The position numbers were made by a program, and so were the translations under genes. The notes beneath the pieces were generated by a model. It was not told the DNA's origin. It made no database searches and was given only the letters and a program-made list of their open reading frames with translations. A stretch of DNA of 64,000 bases from Gracilaria gracilis (lineage: Eukaryota; Rhodophyta; Florideophyceae; Gracilariales; Gracilariaceae): NCBI GenBank assembly GCA_030374805.1, contig JARGSG010000004.1, positions 248,001 to 312,000 on the forward strand, written 5' to 3'. Of the stretch, positions 21,376-32,845 are shown in pieces (position 1 is the stretch's first letter; every line of letters begins with the position of its first letter).

Positions 21376-21548
21376 ATTTCAATCACTGAAGAAGAATAGT
21401 CCCCAATATCGTCACTAGAAGAATGTCGTGGCCAGTGATGAGTTCTTCTTCTCCGACGACCACATAATGCTCGTGGTTGTCGCAAAGGGGGTATTCATTA
21501 TCGGTCACGACGTTGGGCGCTATAGGAAAATCTACATCAAATAAAGTT
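21376..21548 (-). pseudogene. paralogous fragment in the foldback core, copy 2
   Basis: The minus-strand frame reads PLCDNHEHYVVVGEEELITG and stops shortly after. It aligns with FCHNREDHLVVTGEEEI of copy 1, sharing C-(D/H)-N-x-E-(H/D) and V-V-x-EEE. So one source segment is present twice, strongly diverged. Confidence 0.35.
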
Positions 21549-21895
21549 AGAGAAGGTAGTCGGTAGAACTACGTTCTTCGATTTGATGGGATGTAAAGTT
21601 TCGGATATAGCGCATATTCCGCCAGATCGATGGGATGTGTTATTTGTTTAGTTTTATACATGACCAACAAGCTGCGAACTACTTCTAATCTAAACTGTTC
21701 TCCGTGCTTATGAAGGCCAATTTTTATTGCTTTCCAACAAACTCACTAAAGGACAGTCATATGATTTGACGCCCTTACGTCCTCCGGTCATTGTAAGAAT
21801 ATGCAGGGCTTTAAATATTCATAAAACAATGAAAAGTGAAAACCGTCGTCGACAGCGGTCTGAGGTGTGGTCCAGCTTCATCGGCCACGGGCTGT

Positions 21896-21969
21896 GGACA
21901 GAGGTCCGGGGTGGAGTGGCGCTTCATCAGTGCCATGATGAAGCCCCACTCCACCCCGGACCGCTGTCC
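21896..21969. repeat. palindrome P2 (34-bp arms)
   Basis: Starts ggacagaggtccgg and ends ccggaccgctgtcc, with gtgcca as loop and two mismatches in the arms. It is followed by taaaaattaaattttt. Confidence 0.85.
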
Positions 21970-22039
21970 TAAAAATTAAATTTTTTTTCGCATGGACAGC
22001 GGTCTGAGATGTGGTCCAGCTTCATCGGCCACGGCGCAT

Positions 22040-22113
22040 GGACAGCGGTCCCGGGTGGAGTGGCGCGTCATCAGTGCCGTGATGAAGCGCCACTCCGCCC
22101 CGGACCGCTGTCC
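22040..22113. repeat. palindrome P3 (34-bp arms)
   Basis: Starts 144 bp after P2 with the same spacer between, so P2-P3 are units of a tandem array. The loop is gtgccg and there are a few arm mismatches. Confidence 0.85.
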
Positions 22114-22230
22114 GAAAAATTAAATTTTTTTTTGCCGTGGACAGCCGTCCGGGGTTTCGTCCAACTTCTTCCGCCACAGAACGTGCACAGCCGTCCGAGG
22201 TGTCGTCCAACTTCATCGGACACTGGCTAT

Positions 22231-22304
22231 GGACAGCGGTCTGGGGTGGTGTGGCGTTTCATCAGGGCACTGATGAAGCGCCACTCCACCCCGGACCGCT
22301 GTCC
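22231..22304. repeat. palindrome P4 (34-bp arms)
   Basis: Last palindrome of the right array, 191 bp after P3. Between them the gtccaacttcatcggac spacer is itself duplicated. Confidence 0.85.
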
Positions 22305-23129
22305 ATACAGAAAACTTAACGGACGCAATTCTTTTTTTTTCCTTCAAAACTGGGTGCCTTTTTTCTATAGCTATGCGTACGTAGTATTTATGACGATCAT
22401 TTAACTTTCTAAATAAAGCGATAGTGAATTCTAAAACGTGAAATACGGAACCCCTTGAGTTCAATTCTATATTGAGCGGGCGCAGTGTTCGGTCAGGAAG
22501 TGAAGGCAACGAACGTGATTGAGAATGGAACGTCCACTATACGTTCTCGTGAGCATTCTCGACGGTCGTTATCCGAGTTTCGAATTGTTTGAACCCTTTG
22601 TATCCAACATGGCGCTTCTGAACCATAAAAGAAGGCGGGAGTCAGCGCGATCGAAGAGGAACAGCGAGGGGTCAGAAATGGCGCGGTTTACGTGAGGAAG
22701 AGAAAAGGCAAAGGTCTGCATGCCTCGTAGGACGAAATCGCGTTCCGAGCGGGGCACACCGCGCGCGATGAAGAAGAGGACGAGTACTCCCGCGCCACAT
22801 AAGGTAAAAGGTGGCGACTGTGTATCTTTGTTCATCAGCCTTGGAAAGGACAAGAACAGGGTTGAAGTTGGTACTGCGGAAGTGCGTGGCGTGGGGCCTG
22901 CTGGTGGTACCGGGAAGGGGCTCTGCCGTTCGATGTATGGCCATCTTCTAAGCGCCACTGCCTTAGAGGGCGAGGACTTGGTGGTTACCTGGAGTACGGA
23001 TATTTCAAGTCATCTAGACGCGAAGTACCCTTACCGTTTCCAAGGTCCGGAGGAACCCCCGAGTTAGCTCGCCGAATCGTTATCGGCTGGGTTGTATGCC
23101 TGGGATACGTCGATGATGGCCTCAATTGA
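22305..23129. other. mostly non-coding, one weak ORF
   Basis: A plus-strand frame from an ATG at 22720 to 23067 (115 codons, Lys/Arg/Gly-rich start MPRRTKSRSERG) is the only candidate. It ends about 60 bp before a Gypsy reverse-transcriptase remnant and may be part of the same fossil or chance. No family recognised. Confidence 0.3.
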
Positions 23130-24900
23130 GACTCCGCCGAGTACACTTCGCACCCAACTCCGCACCCTGGGGGGCTTTGCGCTACGAACTGGATGAGAAT
23201 ACCCATTCCGGACTACGCGCGACTGGTAGAACCACTGCACCAGCTGCTTGAAGAAGCAAGCAGGAACGGTGGGAAACGAACCAAGAAGGCCTTAATGAAA
23301 GTGCAGCTCAACTGGAATATCAAACATCAGGAGGCTTTTCGTAAAGTTAAAAAGCAACTAGCCGCAGCAACGCAACTTTCCCATCCAAAGGACGGGTACC
23401 AGCTCTGTCTTTTTACAGATGCATCCGAGACCCACTGGGCCCGGATTTTGACCCAATTTCCTGAAAACGAACAAGATAAACCACTCGTGGAGCAAAGACA
23501 CGAACCATTATGTTTCTTATCAGGTGCTTTCAGTGGATCATCGGAACGTTGGGGCGTTCCCCAGAAAGAAGGATTCGCTATCGTTGAGTCCATGTGCAGA
23601 CTGGACTACCTCATAGTTGGCAGAACTGTTTCGATATACACTGACCATTCAAACTTCGTGTACATTTACGACCCATATGGTCGTAACCATGGTTTAGCAC
23701 GGCGCACAGCCAACAAACTGACTCGCTGGGCCCTGAAGTTGAACGGGTTTCGATTTACCATCGAACACGTGCCACGAGAGCGGAACGTGTGGGCCGATAT
23801 GCTTACCCGTTGGGCTGTGCAAACTGCAAGAACGGTGACACCAGCGAAGGTCGGGCGCATTCGAGCATTGATGGCAGCACCAGTCAACCCTGGAGTTAAC
23901 GAAAACTAAGACTGGCCTTTAATGAAGGACATCGTCAAGCTGCAGCGCAACACCACGTGCGCACCTCCGAGTCGTTGCAAGATCACTGGATTGCCACAGG
24001 ACTCGCCTCTTGCCGCTATTATCAGAAGTCACGAAGGAATGGTAAACGTCAAGGATATTGAAGGTATTCGCGCTGAGGCACTCCTGGACATCGAGAAACT
24101 ACAGGCGCTGCTCGAAGGTATTCACCGCAGCTGCGGTGAAAAAGGGAGAAAACAGCGCAAGGACTAGGTTGACGCACATAACCGACGTCGGTACGTACCG
24201 GCGTACGACCGATCGATTTCACAGAAGGTGATTACGTGCTCAAAGCGGTTGTGCAGAAAAACGTTTGCGTAAAGACAAGCTTACAGTGGCAAAGACCGTT
24301 TCGGAGGACGCAATGTAGAGCACAATACATCTTTGAAGTGGAAAATTTGCTTACTGGGAAGAAGGAGAGAGCCCACGGAAGGAGATTGAAACTATTCCGC
24401 AACAAAGACTACCAAGTGTCTGAAGAGCTGCGGGAACATTTGGCATATCAGGACAACGAACTCCTCGTAGTCGAAGATTTTCAAGATATTCGCCGACAAA
24501 AGAACAAGGTAAAACTGTTAGTAAAATTGAAAGGGTTCACTGACGATGAAATAGATGGCGTAGACATCCTTTCATTGAAACAAGACGTTCCTGACCTTCT
24601 ACAGAAGTTTCTTGATGAAACCAGGACTTCCGGGTCGCGTAGTTAGCGCAACGTAATTAACGCCATCAAGAGACAATAACCAACAACAGATGTAGGCTAT
24701 GGGAGACTGTGATCCCGTAAGGCAACCTACGTTGCGACTACGATACAGCTATACAGTAAAGTGATTCTGAGGGCGACGTCAAGTTACAGGACGCATGCGC
24801 GCAGAAATTATACGTAGCACAACGTATATAAAGTATACAGAAGTGTAGAAATGCGAGGTATGAAGAACTTTAACCAGAGAATAACTCTGGCTCGGCAACC
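23130..24900 (+). mobile_element. Ty3/Gypsy chromodomain retrotransposon remnant
   Basis: Parts left: the end of reverse transcriptase (about 23150-23350, resembling the corresponding part of the Gypsy element at 28.5-32 kb), RNase H (about 23350-23830, with LFTDASE and YTDHSN), a short integrase C-terminal remainder (about 24190-24430), and a chromodomain (about 24450-24640, VEDFQDIRRQKNKVKLLVKL). The integrase core is missing, so this is a large-scale deletion copy. Possible 3' LTR sequence with a TATA-like run (gtatataaagtata) follows to about 24900. The element is old, broken and of a different subfamily from the neighbouring Gypsy copy. Confidence 0.75.
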
Positions 24901-25079
24901 TGACGTCAAAGTCAACCCAAACAGTTGGGTAACTTCTCGAGAGCATGCCCGAACGAAACTATATAATACCTGGACCCGGCTGCAACCGCAGCGAATTCAG
25001 AGGCGTCCTTATAGGGACTTCCAAGGTGCTTTTTGCCTATTTTCTCGCCTCTGCTGAGTAAACCACGCGACTGCAACTG

Positions 25080-26130
25080 AGTTCTTTACCCCCTCCCGTT
25101 TTGATCAGCATTATGCGGTATAACAGATTAAATTTGGTAGCATTAGACAAATCATTTGGATCGAACTACATGAATTCCGCTCTAAAGCGATATATGTTCC
25201 TGTCAATAGCGTCTTGATCATCGTTTCCACTTTAACCGTTCGATTTGAAGCTACATAGATTAAATTTATGTTGAAAGGTTTGGAGCCAACCATTACTGAA
25301 TGTTATTTTGATTCTATTGCTTGCGGGAAGGAGTGCAATTATATTAATTCATAAGCCTACTTCCGGTTTCAAGAATTAAAGGCCCATTAATTGCCTTTGT
25401 GGCCGCAAATTAGGCTGTGACTTAGTTATGCAATGCATTCTGAAACCCAGGAAACTTAGCCGGCCGACGACAGGCTCTATTTAAAACACTTCCTTCGATG
25501 GAAGTGTCGTTTATGATACGAGATATCGTTGACTAAGCAGGGTATTTTTGAGCTTAAAAGCTATTTGGGCCCACTGTGAGAGCGTATCTTGGTCACACGG
25601 GATATTTTCCTCCTTTTCTCTCTTAAACTCATGCTGTGTTGCTTGCTTTTGCGAGATCGTAATAGTTTGACGCTTTTGCATCGTAGTTTGGTTTTGAGAC
25701 AAAGATGCGCAAAGCTTCGCTGTTATCAATTTTTGTGTCAACGTGCTACGTTCTGCAATACTTTTTATGTTAACAAGCGGCAGAATTATCTAGACGTTAG
25801 AAGTGTACAGCAGTTTTTAGAACAGAAAAGTCTTTCTTGTGCTAATAAAAATCTTGGTATCGATAATAAGCATCTACAAAAAGGATATCGATATATATCT
25901 TTATACCAAGGATTCTTATGCTCGATTAAAACCTGTTCTATGGGCCACGGCGCATAAGCTTTTGGCACAGTCATTTCTGTATCCTAGTCATTTTGAAATG
26001 GCTTCACACCTCTCAGACAGCGATCTGCATATCGAAAACGCTTCTGGGAACCTTGTAGGGCGTATATCCTTATTGCGCAACATTTTTATAACGAGGATTC
26101 ACTGTAACATCGAAAATGGTTGGAAGGGCA
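25080..26130 (-). mobile_element. 5' part of a pogo/Tigger-like transposon, second copy
   Basis: This matches the 5' third of the neighbouring pogo/Tigger element (33305-34150) in the same orientation. The protein-coding part carries the CENP-B-like helix-turn-helix (HEFKREKEENIPCDQDTLSQW, compare HEFKRRKKQNIACDQNALANW). The leader shares tatgggccacggcgca, aacggctt/aatggctt and ccttgtaggg blocks in the same order. Many differences and stops show it is much older or truncated. It lies immediately beside the inverted repeat that opens the next copy at 26236. Confidence 0.65.
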
Positions 26131-26267
26131 AAGGTAAAGATGTGGCGATAGTTAACAGCTACAGTACCAGTAAACACTGCATACTAAGCAGGCAGACGAC
26201 TTGTAATTCAATCGAATCAGGCGGAGAAGTAGATACAGTCAATCCTCGATAGAAGCATGCGGAGCGT

Positions 26268-27032
26268 TTATCTCCACAGTATCCTTGTAGACCGTTTATC
26301 TCTTAAAGAAGACAGCAAATAAACAAGCAGTTGGAACACAAGAATACGTTCCAGTCCCTTCTGCTCTTCATCTCCAACTGTCTTGGCATCGAAAAAGGAC
26401 GTCAGTTGCGTCTGACGCATACTATGTCTCAGCTCGCGCTTCAGGTTGTTTTGGTCTCCGCGTAGACAAGCAAATACACCTTCAGAATCAATTCCTTGCT
26501 CGCGCAACACCTCTTTTGCGACAACCAGAGAGAGTAACTTGTCATCTAACGTAAACTCTTGCAGTAGAATTTGCCCTTCCTTGACCTCCTCAATTTCATT
26601 GACCTCTTCCTGACTAGCCTCTACAGCAGCCCCAGCCAAGCTCTCAATCGTAGGTTCGAATACACAAGCATCATCTTCTCCTTCTAAGTTCAGTAGAGAT
26701 TCTACAGCAATGCGTCCAGTCCTACGTTGCGGAGGACAAACCAATTGGTTAAGAAACGTAGTCAAATCCTCCACAATTGTTCTTTCTGTGTCGCCAATCT
26801 TTGGAGTCATCTTCACACCCTCCATTACATTTGTCTGTAACCAGCAATTCCAAAACACAGTGTTAGGTATTTCCTTCCATACTCTCTCGACAACTTGCAT
26901 AGCCTGCAATTGGTCTATATGGTAGACATTCTCAACGTTAGCATCAATATTGTCCAACACCTTTTCGTACTGAAACTTCCTATACCCCTTCTTCAGGGAA
27001 GCAATTATGCCAGCGTCTATGGGTTGAATCTT
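26268..27032 (-). pseudogene. pogo/Tigger transposase, C-terminal part
   Basis: Begins at the Gypsy target duplication (codons for K-I) and continues QPIDAGIIASLKKGYRK, the usual sequence after the TTS-x-x-QP motif of pogo transposases. Then come the Trp-rich region (VWKEIPNTVFWNCWLQT) and an acidic tail with many Glu. It stays open for more than 250 codons, so it was disrupted mainly by the retrotransposon insertion. Confidence 0.8.
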
Positions 27033-27325
27033 TGGCAACTTACAAGGAGCTACAGGCAAGGAACGCGATCAAACGGCAACGGAATCACGACAGTGCCCAC
27101 TGCGACTTTGTGTTCTGCCTTTATTGTTTGGAGCCTCACTCTTCGCCCTTTTAACTCCCCGCGCCGGCGACGCTCTGGTTGTTCATCGCGCTCGACGCTC
27201 GTCTAGAGCACACTGGCGCTGCGGAAATCGGGCGCTCCGCGATGCCGATTTGAACTGTAACGATACGCTGTCGATATGACAGCGGTCGTTTTCTCAATCT
27301 TACAGCTCCAGGATAATGCGCTACA
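27033..27325 (-). repeat. 3' LTR of the Gypsy element
   Basis: 293 bp, partner of 32547-32839. The polypurine tract lies immediately upstream on the minus strand, at about 27326-27337. Confidence 0.92.
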
Positions 27326-27581
27326 CTGCCCCATAACTTTCCTACGACGGTAGGGGAGTTATTTGTCAAAAGAGCATTGTTCTATTGCAGCGTGCTTGAG
27401 AGTTCGCTGCCCTGCAGTGTGTAGAAAATCTTGAACAAGTCCTGGTACGTCTTTGAAAACACTTTGCAGGGGTTCCCAGGTTCTGTCCTCTGCTTCCCTC
27501 CCATTTAACCAGTAGCTCTAAAGTACCTTCTCGCTTCCTGATTCCTTCCACTGCATGAACTATTTCGTAGCTAGCCTCAGT

Positions 27582-28001
27582 CCCTATAAGAAATTTTTGG
27601 AGAAAGAGGAGTGCAATTTGAGGGTGGGCGGCACTTGTGGAGGGTACGTGGATGCCAAATGGACTTCATATTGAGTGCACGCAATCTGCGTTTGCAGCTT
27701 AATTTCGTGGTGTCCAATTGGAGGAAGCTTGCTAAGCGGATTGAACGCATATGGAGTGCAAACGATACATATTGCACTCCTTCTGCGCCCACATTGTTCG
27801 TACTCTGCCCCCCGCGATGTCCAAGTGCACTCCACGCGCACTCACAATAATGAAATAAACTATTAAAAAAATTAATCTGCCCTGACAAGGGTGTCCATTT
27901 GGAGCGCGAACGGCGTATAGATCGAGTGCAGGTGGATGCTGAACTCTGCAAAAGATGCGCTCCACTTGCACTCACGAAAATGAAAAAAATTTCTTGTAGG
28001 G
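27582..28001. mobile_element. 420-bp MITE inside the Gypsy element (PIF/Harbinger type likely)
   Basis: The ends are inverted repeats ccctataagaaattttt (from 27582) and its near complement aaaaatttcttgtaggg (to 28001), with weaker match continuing to about 40 bp. A 3-bp duplication AGT flanks it (27579-27581 and 28002-28004). It lies between the integrase C-terminal part and the chromodomain of the Gypsy element. The interior has no gene and contains several agtgca/tgcact motifs. A 3-bp target duplication fits PIF/Harbinger MITEs, and two Harbinger transposases occur at the right end of this window, but their ends were not matched to it. Confidence 0.75.
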
Positions 28002-31000
28002 AGTGTGCGCAGCCGCCTGCAACAGAGACTCATCAACGGCAATGTTCTCCAGTGCGGCGCGATAGAGCATCATTCTGCGCGCATGCACGACTTCTTGCTT
28101 CGCTTCGTCGTCCAAATTCTGCACGATGAAAACATGTGTGCCTTTCAATTGCATCAATCTTCTTGGGCCCCTCCAAATAAAGGAGAGCTTGTGATCGCGC
28201 TTGTTCCTGCATCTTACAAGCACAAAATCCCCGACTTTAAAGTTGATTTGCAAGACGTTGGTTCGTTCGTTATGTTTCTCAATCGTTCGATGCCTGGATT
28301 TAGAGACCTTTCCGCTGACCTCTCGAAGCATATCTTCTAGAGCTCTATGCACTTCATCAATCCGGACGACTCTCTGAAGTTGCACAAAGTCTGCAGATTT
28401 TGCATATTGATATGCCGAAATCGGTAGTGCTCTCATCAAAGGCCTTGTAGGCTTCTGTCCCGTGAACACCTCCAGTGGCGTTCGGTAGACCTTTGGCGTG
28501 GTCTTGTGTCGTAGACCTAAGCGCTTAAGTGGTGATTGTTAAGAACGCTCTGCACACACTCGGAAACCGCTTGCCAATCCTTTGGACTCAGCTTCCATTC
28601 ACTGAGTAGTGCCCTGGTTCCTCGTAGCACTTCTCGACACACGCGCTCAACAGTTTCATTCGCCCACGGCGAGTACGCTGTCGTAAAATGATGGCGCACA
28701 TGAAACTCTTGGGAGAGGGACCGCAAAGCTTCATTGCGAAAGTGACTTCCTTGGTCCGTTATGAGCCACTCCATACATCCAAAGACACCCACCCAGAGCG
28801 AAATCGCATCCACCACGGCACTCGCGGTGGCTTCTGTAGTAGCATAGAGCCAAACGTATCCAGAATGAGCGTCCTTGTGCACCAGTATGTACCTCTGATG
28901 GTTCACTCCAGGTCCCATGTATAAAAAGTCGCAGTGCACTACTTCATTTGGACGTATGTCATGCAAAGGAGTTCCAAGGGGTCGTGGGATCACTTTACCG
29001 CTTCGTGAAACCAGGCAGTGTAGACAACTGTCGACAAAGGCACTTACGTCCTTCTCGAGTGTATTCAAAATGAATTGCTCACGCGCCAAGCTCTCTGTGG
29101 CGTTCTTTCCTCTATGACCAGCCGTGCCACAATGCGCAATGATCATCAGTGTCTGCTGCAGGATTCTCGCACTGGGTGGAACCCAGATCACTCTCTGCTG
29201 CTTCACAATTCCATCATTGTCCTGCACGGCGTCTGTCGGCACTTCGTTGTGATGATTGGACTGCTCCTTCTTGATGAGGTCTAAGGTTGGCCACTCTATC
29301 TCGTCACTGTTGGGTACCGCTCGTGAGGTTCTTGTCACCAAACTGCATGTCCTTGCGAGCGGTCTTTCCTTCCGATACCCCCGGAGCCAACGTGTGATGA
29401 TGTCAGTGAAGACATTCCTTAACCCATCAATGTGTTCGACAAGGTACCTGAGTTGGGACAAAAACAGAGCCCATCGCTGGAACTTGGATACAATGTGTCT
29501 CCCCAGCGCTGGTGCGAACGCATAAGGTGCAAACACGAACAGTAAGTTCCTATGATCCGTGAACACATGGACCTCCGCTCCGCAAAGAAGCATATAGTCG
29601 AGCTGCTCGAGCGTCCGCAATATAGCGTAAGCTTCCTTCTCAAACGTGCTCCATCTCGTCTCAGCTTTTTTGAACTCCGATCCAAGAAACGCCAGCGGCT
29701 CGTGCCGCTGCTCCTCTTTCTCCAGGCTCAACTGCTCTTGGTCCGTTTGAGTGACCACTGCCGACCAGTAGAGCTCGGAGGCGTCTGTGTAGACGCAAAT
29801 GACCTTGTTAGGATCGGGGTACGCAAGCCTCACTGCGTTCCGTAGTGCCTCTTGGATGGCCAGAAAAGCTGCCTCCTGCGCGCTGCCCCACGACAGCGCT
29901 TCCAATGCGATGTTCTTCATTGCTCTGGTAGTGCGCTTACCCACCTTGGCGTACGCTTCTTCCAGTACCTGGGTGAGGGACGCAATCTGTTTCGCAAAGT
30001 CTGGAATAGCCCTTGACATCCACCTGCAACAGTAAACGAACTGACTCAGTTCCTCTGCAGTTCGTGGTATGTCCATGGCCTTGAGGCCACTAATGTTGTT
30101 CGGGTTCATTGTGTACCCATCTCCCGATATTGGTCTGCCACACCATCGAATTTCAGTTGCATAAAACTTCGACCTCCGGGCTGACAAGAAGGGGTTGTAC
30201 TCCCTGCATGTCACGAAAAACTTCTCCAGCAAAACGAGCAACTCTTTCTCGTCCGTAGCGTGCAGGCTGAAATCATCAATCCAGGCTTTCATGTGGTCCC
30301 GAATGGTTCTGAAAAACGGCTCAACATTGCTCTGAAAATGAGCTGCAGCGTTTGCTAATCCAGGAAGCACCCGCTTTGAGGCTACGATTCCTCGTGGAGT
30401 CACTATTCCACATGCTGCATACGAGTCTGGGTGTAGAGGGAGCTGCAAGTATCCACTGACAAAGTCGAGGCACGCGAAGACCTGACTTCCTGCGAAATCC
30501 AACACTTTCGCATCTAGATTAGGCATTGGCCATGATTCCTTAATAGTTGTAGCATTAACCGGGCGCAAGTCGATTGCCATTTTGAAAGGAGACCTTGAGT
30601 TGGGTTTTGGAACTATAAGCGGCGCTGCATGCCAGTCTGCAATGAAATTCTCTGTAAACAAACCCATGTCAATGAGACGCTGCACGTACTTCTCCATCCA
30701 GAGGCGCTGCGGCGCCGCATATCGCCGCGGCTTGACCTTGATTGGATTGTTGCGGTCATCGAGCCGCACACGCATGGGCTCTATCCTCGCGGGCTCCCCC
30801 TTTCCAAGACAGAGTCGAAAGACATCCTCGTACTTCTCGAACAACTGCGAAAGTCTCTGTGCTCCCTCTGCAGTCATTCCCTCACGTCTTGCGTCTGTCA
30901 CATGGAGTTTGAGTTCTTTCCTTAGGTCTTCAGTGGGGTCTTCACCCACGTCGATGTAAAGTTCTGCATCATCGAGCTTGTCGTCCTCGTACCCGCCGTC

Positions 31001-32546
31001 CGAGTGAAAAGTAGTGCCGTCATTCATCCTCGACCCCAGGAAAATGTTGCACACTCTACCCTTTTCGGTTGCGTGCGCCGGGTTGTCCCGTTTTGCGAAA
31101 AGCACACTGGCATCCGCTACGCCTCCAAAACGGTCACACGCGGCAGCTAGTAATTCTGTGTTGTTGAGCCCGAGGGACTCTAACACATAGCGCGACAGAA
31201 TTACAGAGGAAGTTTCCTGGTCACTTACTAAGCATGGTACGTTTCGGAGCATCAGGTTGGTCCCGTGACGGATCCGTAAGAGGATGTCGATGCTCACCTT
31301 ACTTCTGCATACGATTGGCGGACCCTCCCTGTTTGCACTATCGCAGAGACGTGCTGTCCTAAGTGGCTCCAATTTCACAGTTGAACCACTCTTCCTCATC
31401 TCCGCGATTACCCGTGGCGGGATCACTGTGGTGTCGGAACCCTGATCAGCCAAAACATACGTTTCCACTGCGCCGTTGAAAAATGACGCAGAGAAAAGTG
31501 CCGAGTTGTCTGCTTCATTGCTAGAATTAGTACTAGACACGCTTCCCTTTCCACCCTTTGTATCGTTGAAACGACGTTTACGATCCCTTTGTGCGCGAGA
31601 GTCGGCCAGGAGCTTCTTACGGTACTCCGCGCTCGTCCTTGAGCAGTCCTTCACAAGGTGGTCCTCCTCACACTCGGGGTTGAGGCAAGACCTACGCTTC
31701 CTCCTCGAGGGAGGACCATCTTCTTCGGAACGCTTGTAGCCACTCTTCAGTTTCCCAGACCTAGTCGGGGCGCGCTTGCGCCCTTTAGGCTCTTCTGGGT
31801 CCGAAGAGATCTCAGCATCGCGCAATGAGACTGCCGCATCTTGCGTGTCTATTGTTCGCGCTTTTTTGACAAGGGCTCGGAAGAAAACTCCGTAGTCATT
31901 ACGAAAGCCTTCCTCCTTTTTGAGTCGCCAGATCAAAATTATCTGTGTTCGCAAACGTTCCTCCTTGACAAGTTTGAATACGTGCTGCACTGCCAGACGT
32001 TCTTTGTCAGTCACAAAGTTTGGACACCCAACATTCTGTAAGGCCTTAAGGTACAAAATTCCTAAGCGCCTCACTTTGTACTCCAGAGTCATAGCGTCCC
32101 CGTCAGGTATCTACACATTAACCAATTCACGCTCAATTATCGCAAGGTTGTAATCTTCCGGCTTGACCACAGTATGGGTTTCAATGCATGCTCTTAGCTG
32201 GTCGTCCGTGATGGCTTCGACATTGCTTGCGGGAACCAGCTGCAGAATGATCATCATTTGCAGCACAGCATCGCTACAACTGCTACGCAACGAGGTGGGT
32301 ATGACATTCACTCCGGGTTGCTCGTTCTTCTCCTTGACTAACCGTTCATACTCACTGCGTCTGTGTTTGAAAATAACGAAGTCCTTCCGATCAATGTCAA
32401 TAAGACGGGGTGCTTGCAAAGTCTCCACGATCGTCTGCGGAACCTTTCGGGCTTCACCCGCTGTCTCATTGCCATGGCTTCTTGTATGACTTGGCATCTC
32501 TTGCCTAGTTGCACCCACGGTAGTCAAATGGATCCAGAAATTTCTG

Positions 32547-32839
32547 TGGCGATTTACGGGGAGCTACAGGCAAGGAACGCGATCAAACGGCAACGGAATC
32601 ACGACAATGCTCAATGAGACTGTGTGTTCTGCCTTTATTGTTTGGAGCCTCGCTCTTCGCCCTTTTAACTCCCCGCGCCGGCGACGCTCTGGTCGTTCAT
32701 CGCGCTCGACGCTCGTCTAGAGCGCACCGGCGCTGCTGAAATCGGGCGCTCCGCGATGCCGATTTGAGCTGTAACGATACGCTGTCGATATGACAGCGGT
32801 CGTTCCATCAATCTTACAGCTCCAGGATAATGCGCTACA
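32547..32839 (-). repeat. 5' LTR of the Gypsy element
   Basis: 293 bp, TGTAGCGC...GCCA on the minus strand, about 94 percent identical to 27033-27325. It is flanked outside by the target duplication AATCTT. Confidence 0.92.
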
Positions 32840-32845
32840 AATCTT

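Larger units (their letters stand above)
20473..22304. mobile_element. foldback-like element with inverted arrays of palindromes
   Basis: Five copies of a 68-74 bp palindrome built on ggacagcggtccggggtgga occur: 20473-20541 (degenerate), 20591-20658, 21896-21969, 22040-22113 and 22231-22304. Spacers between them (an A-rich run such as ccgaaaaattaaattttt and a gtccagcttcatcggccacggcg segment) appear in one orientation on the right and in the reverse complement on the left (about 20570-20590 and 20665-20705). The whole thus has two complex arms facing each other around a core of about 1.1 kb. This is the architecture of Foldback/Galileo-type elements. Autonomy, transposase and target duplication are unknown. 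Confidence 0.6.
27033..32839 (-). mobile_element. Ty3/Gypsy chromodomain LTR retrotransposon, nearly whole
   Basis: Length is 5807 bp with 293-bp LTRs and a 6-bp target duplication (AATCTT at 27027-27032 and 32840-32845). Transcription order on the minus strand: gag-like region (about 31700-32530) ending in a zinc knuckle (C-x4-C-x3-H-x4-C, about 31680), aspartic protease (LADQGSDTTVIPP, about 31430), reverse transcriptase (about 30100-30700, WIDDF active site), RNase H (about 29480-29850), integrase with H-x-x-C-x-x-C and DDE core (about 28530-29150), integrase C-terminal domain (about 28020-28470) and chromodomain (about 27400-27570). The polypurine tract gttatggggcag abuts the 3' LTR. The coding part is interrupted a few times, including by a MITE. 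LTRs differ at about 18 of 293 positions, so it is moderately old. Confidence 0.92.

Noticed and set aside
27577-27975. 132-codon minus-strand frame
   Set aside because: Lies wholly within the MITE and shows no recognisable protein.
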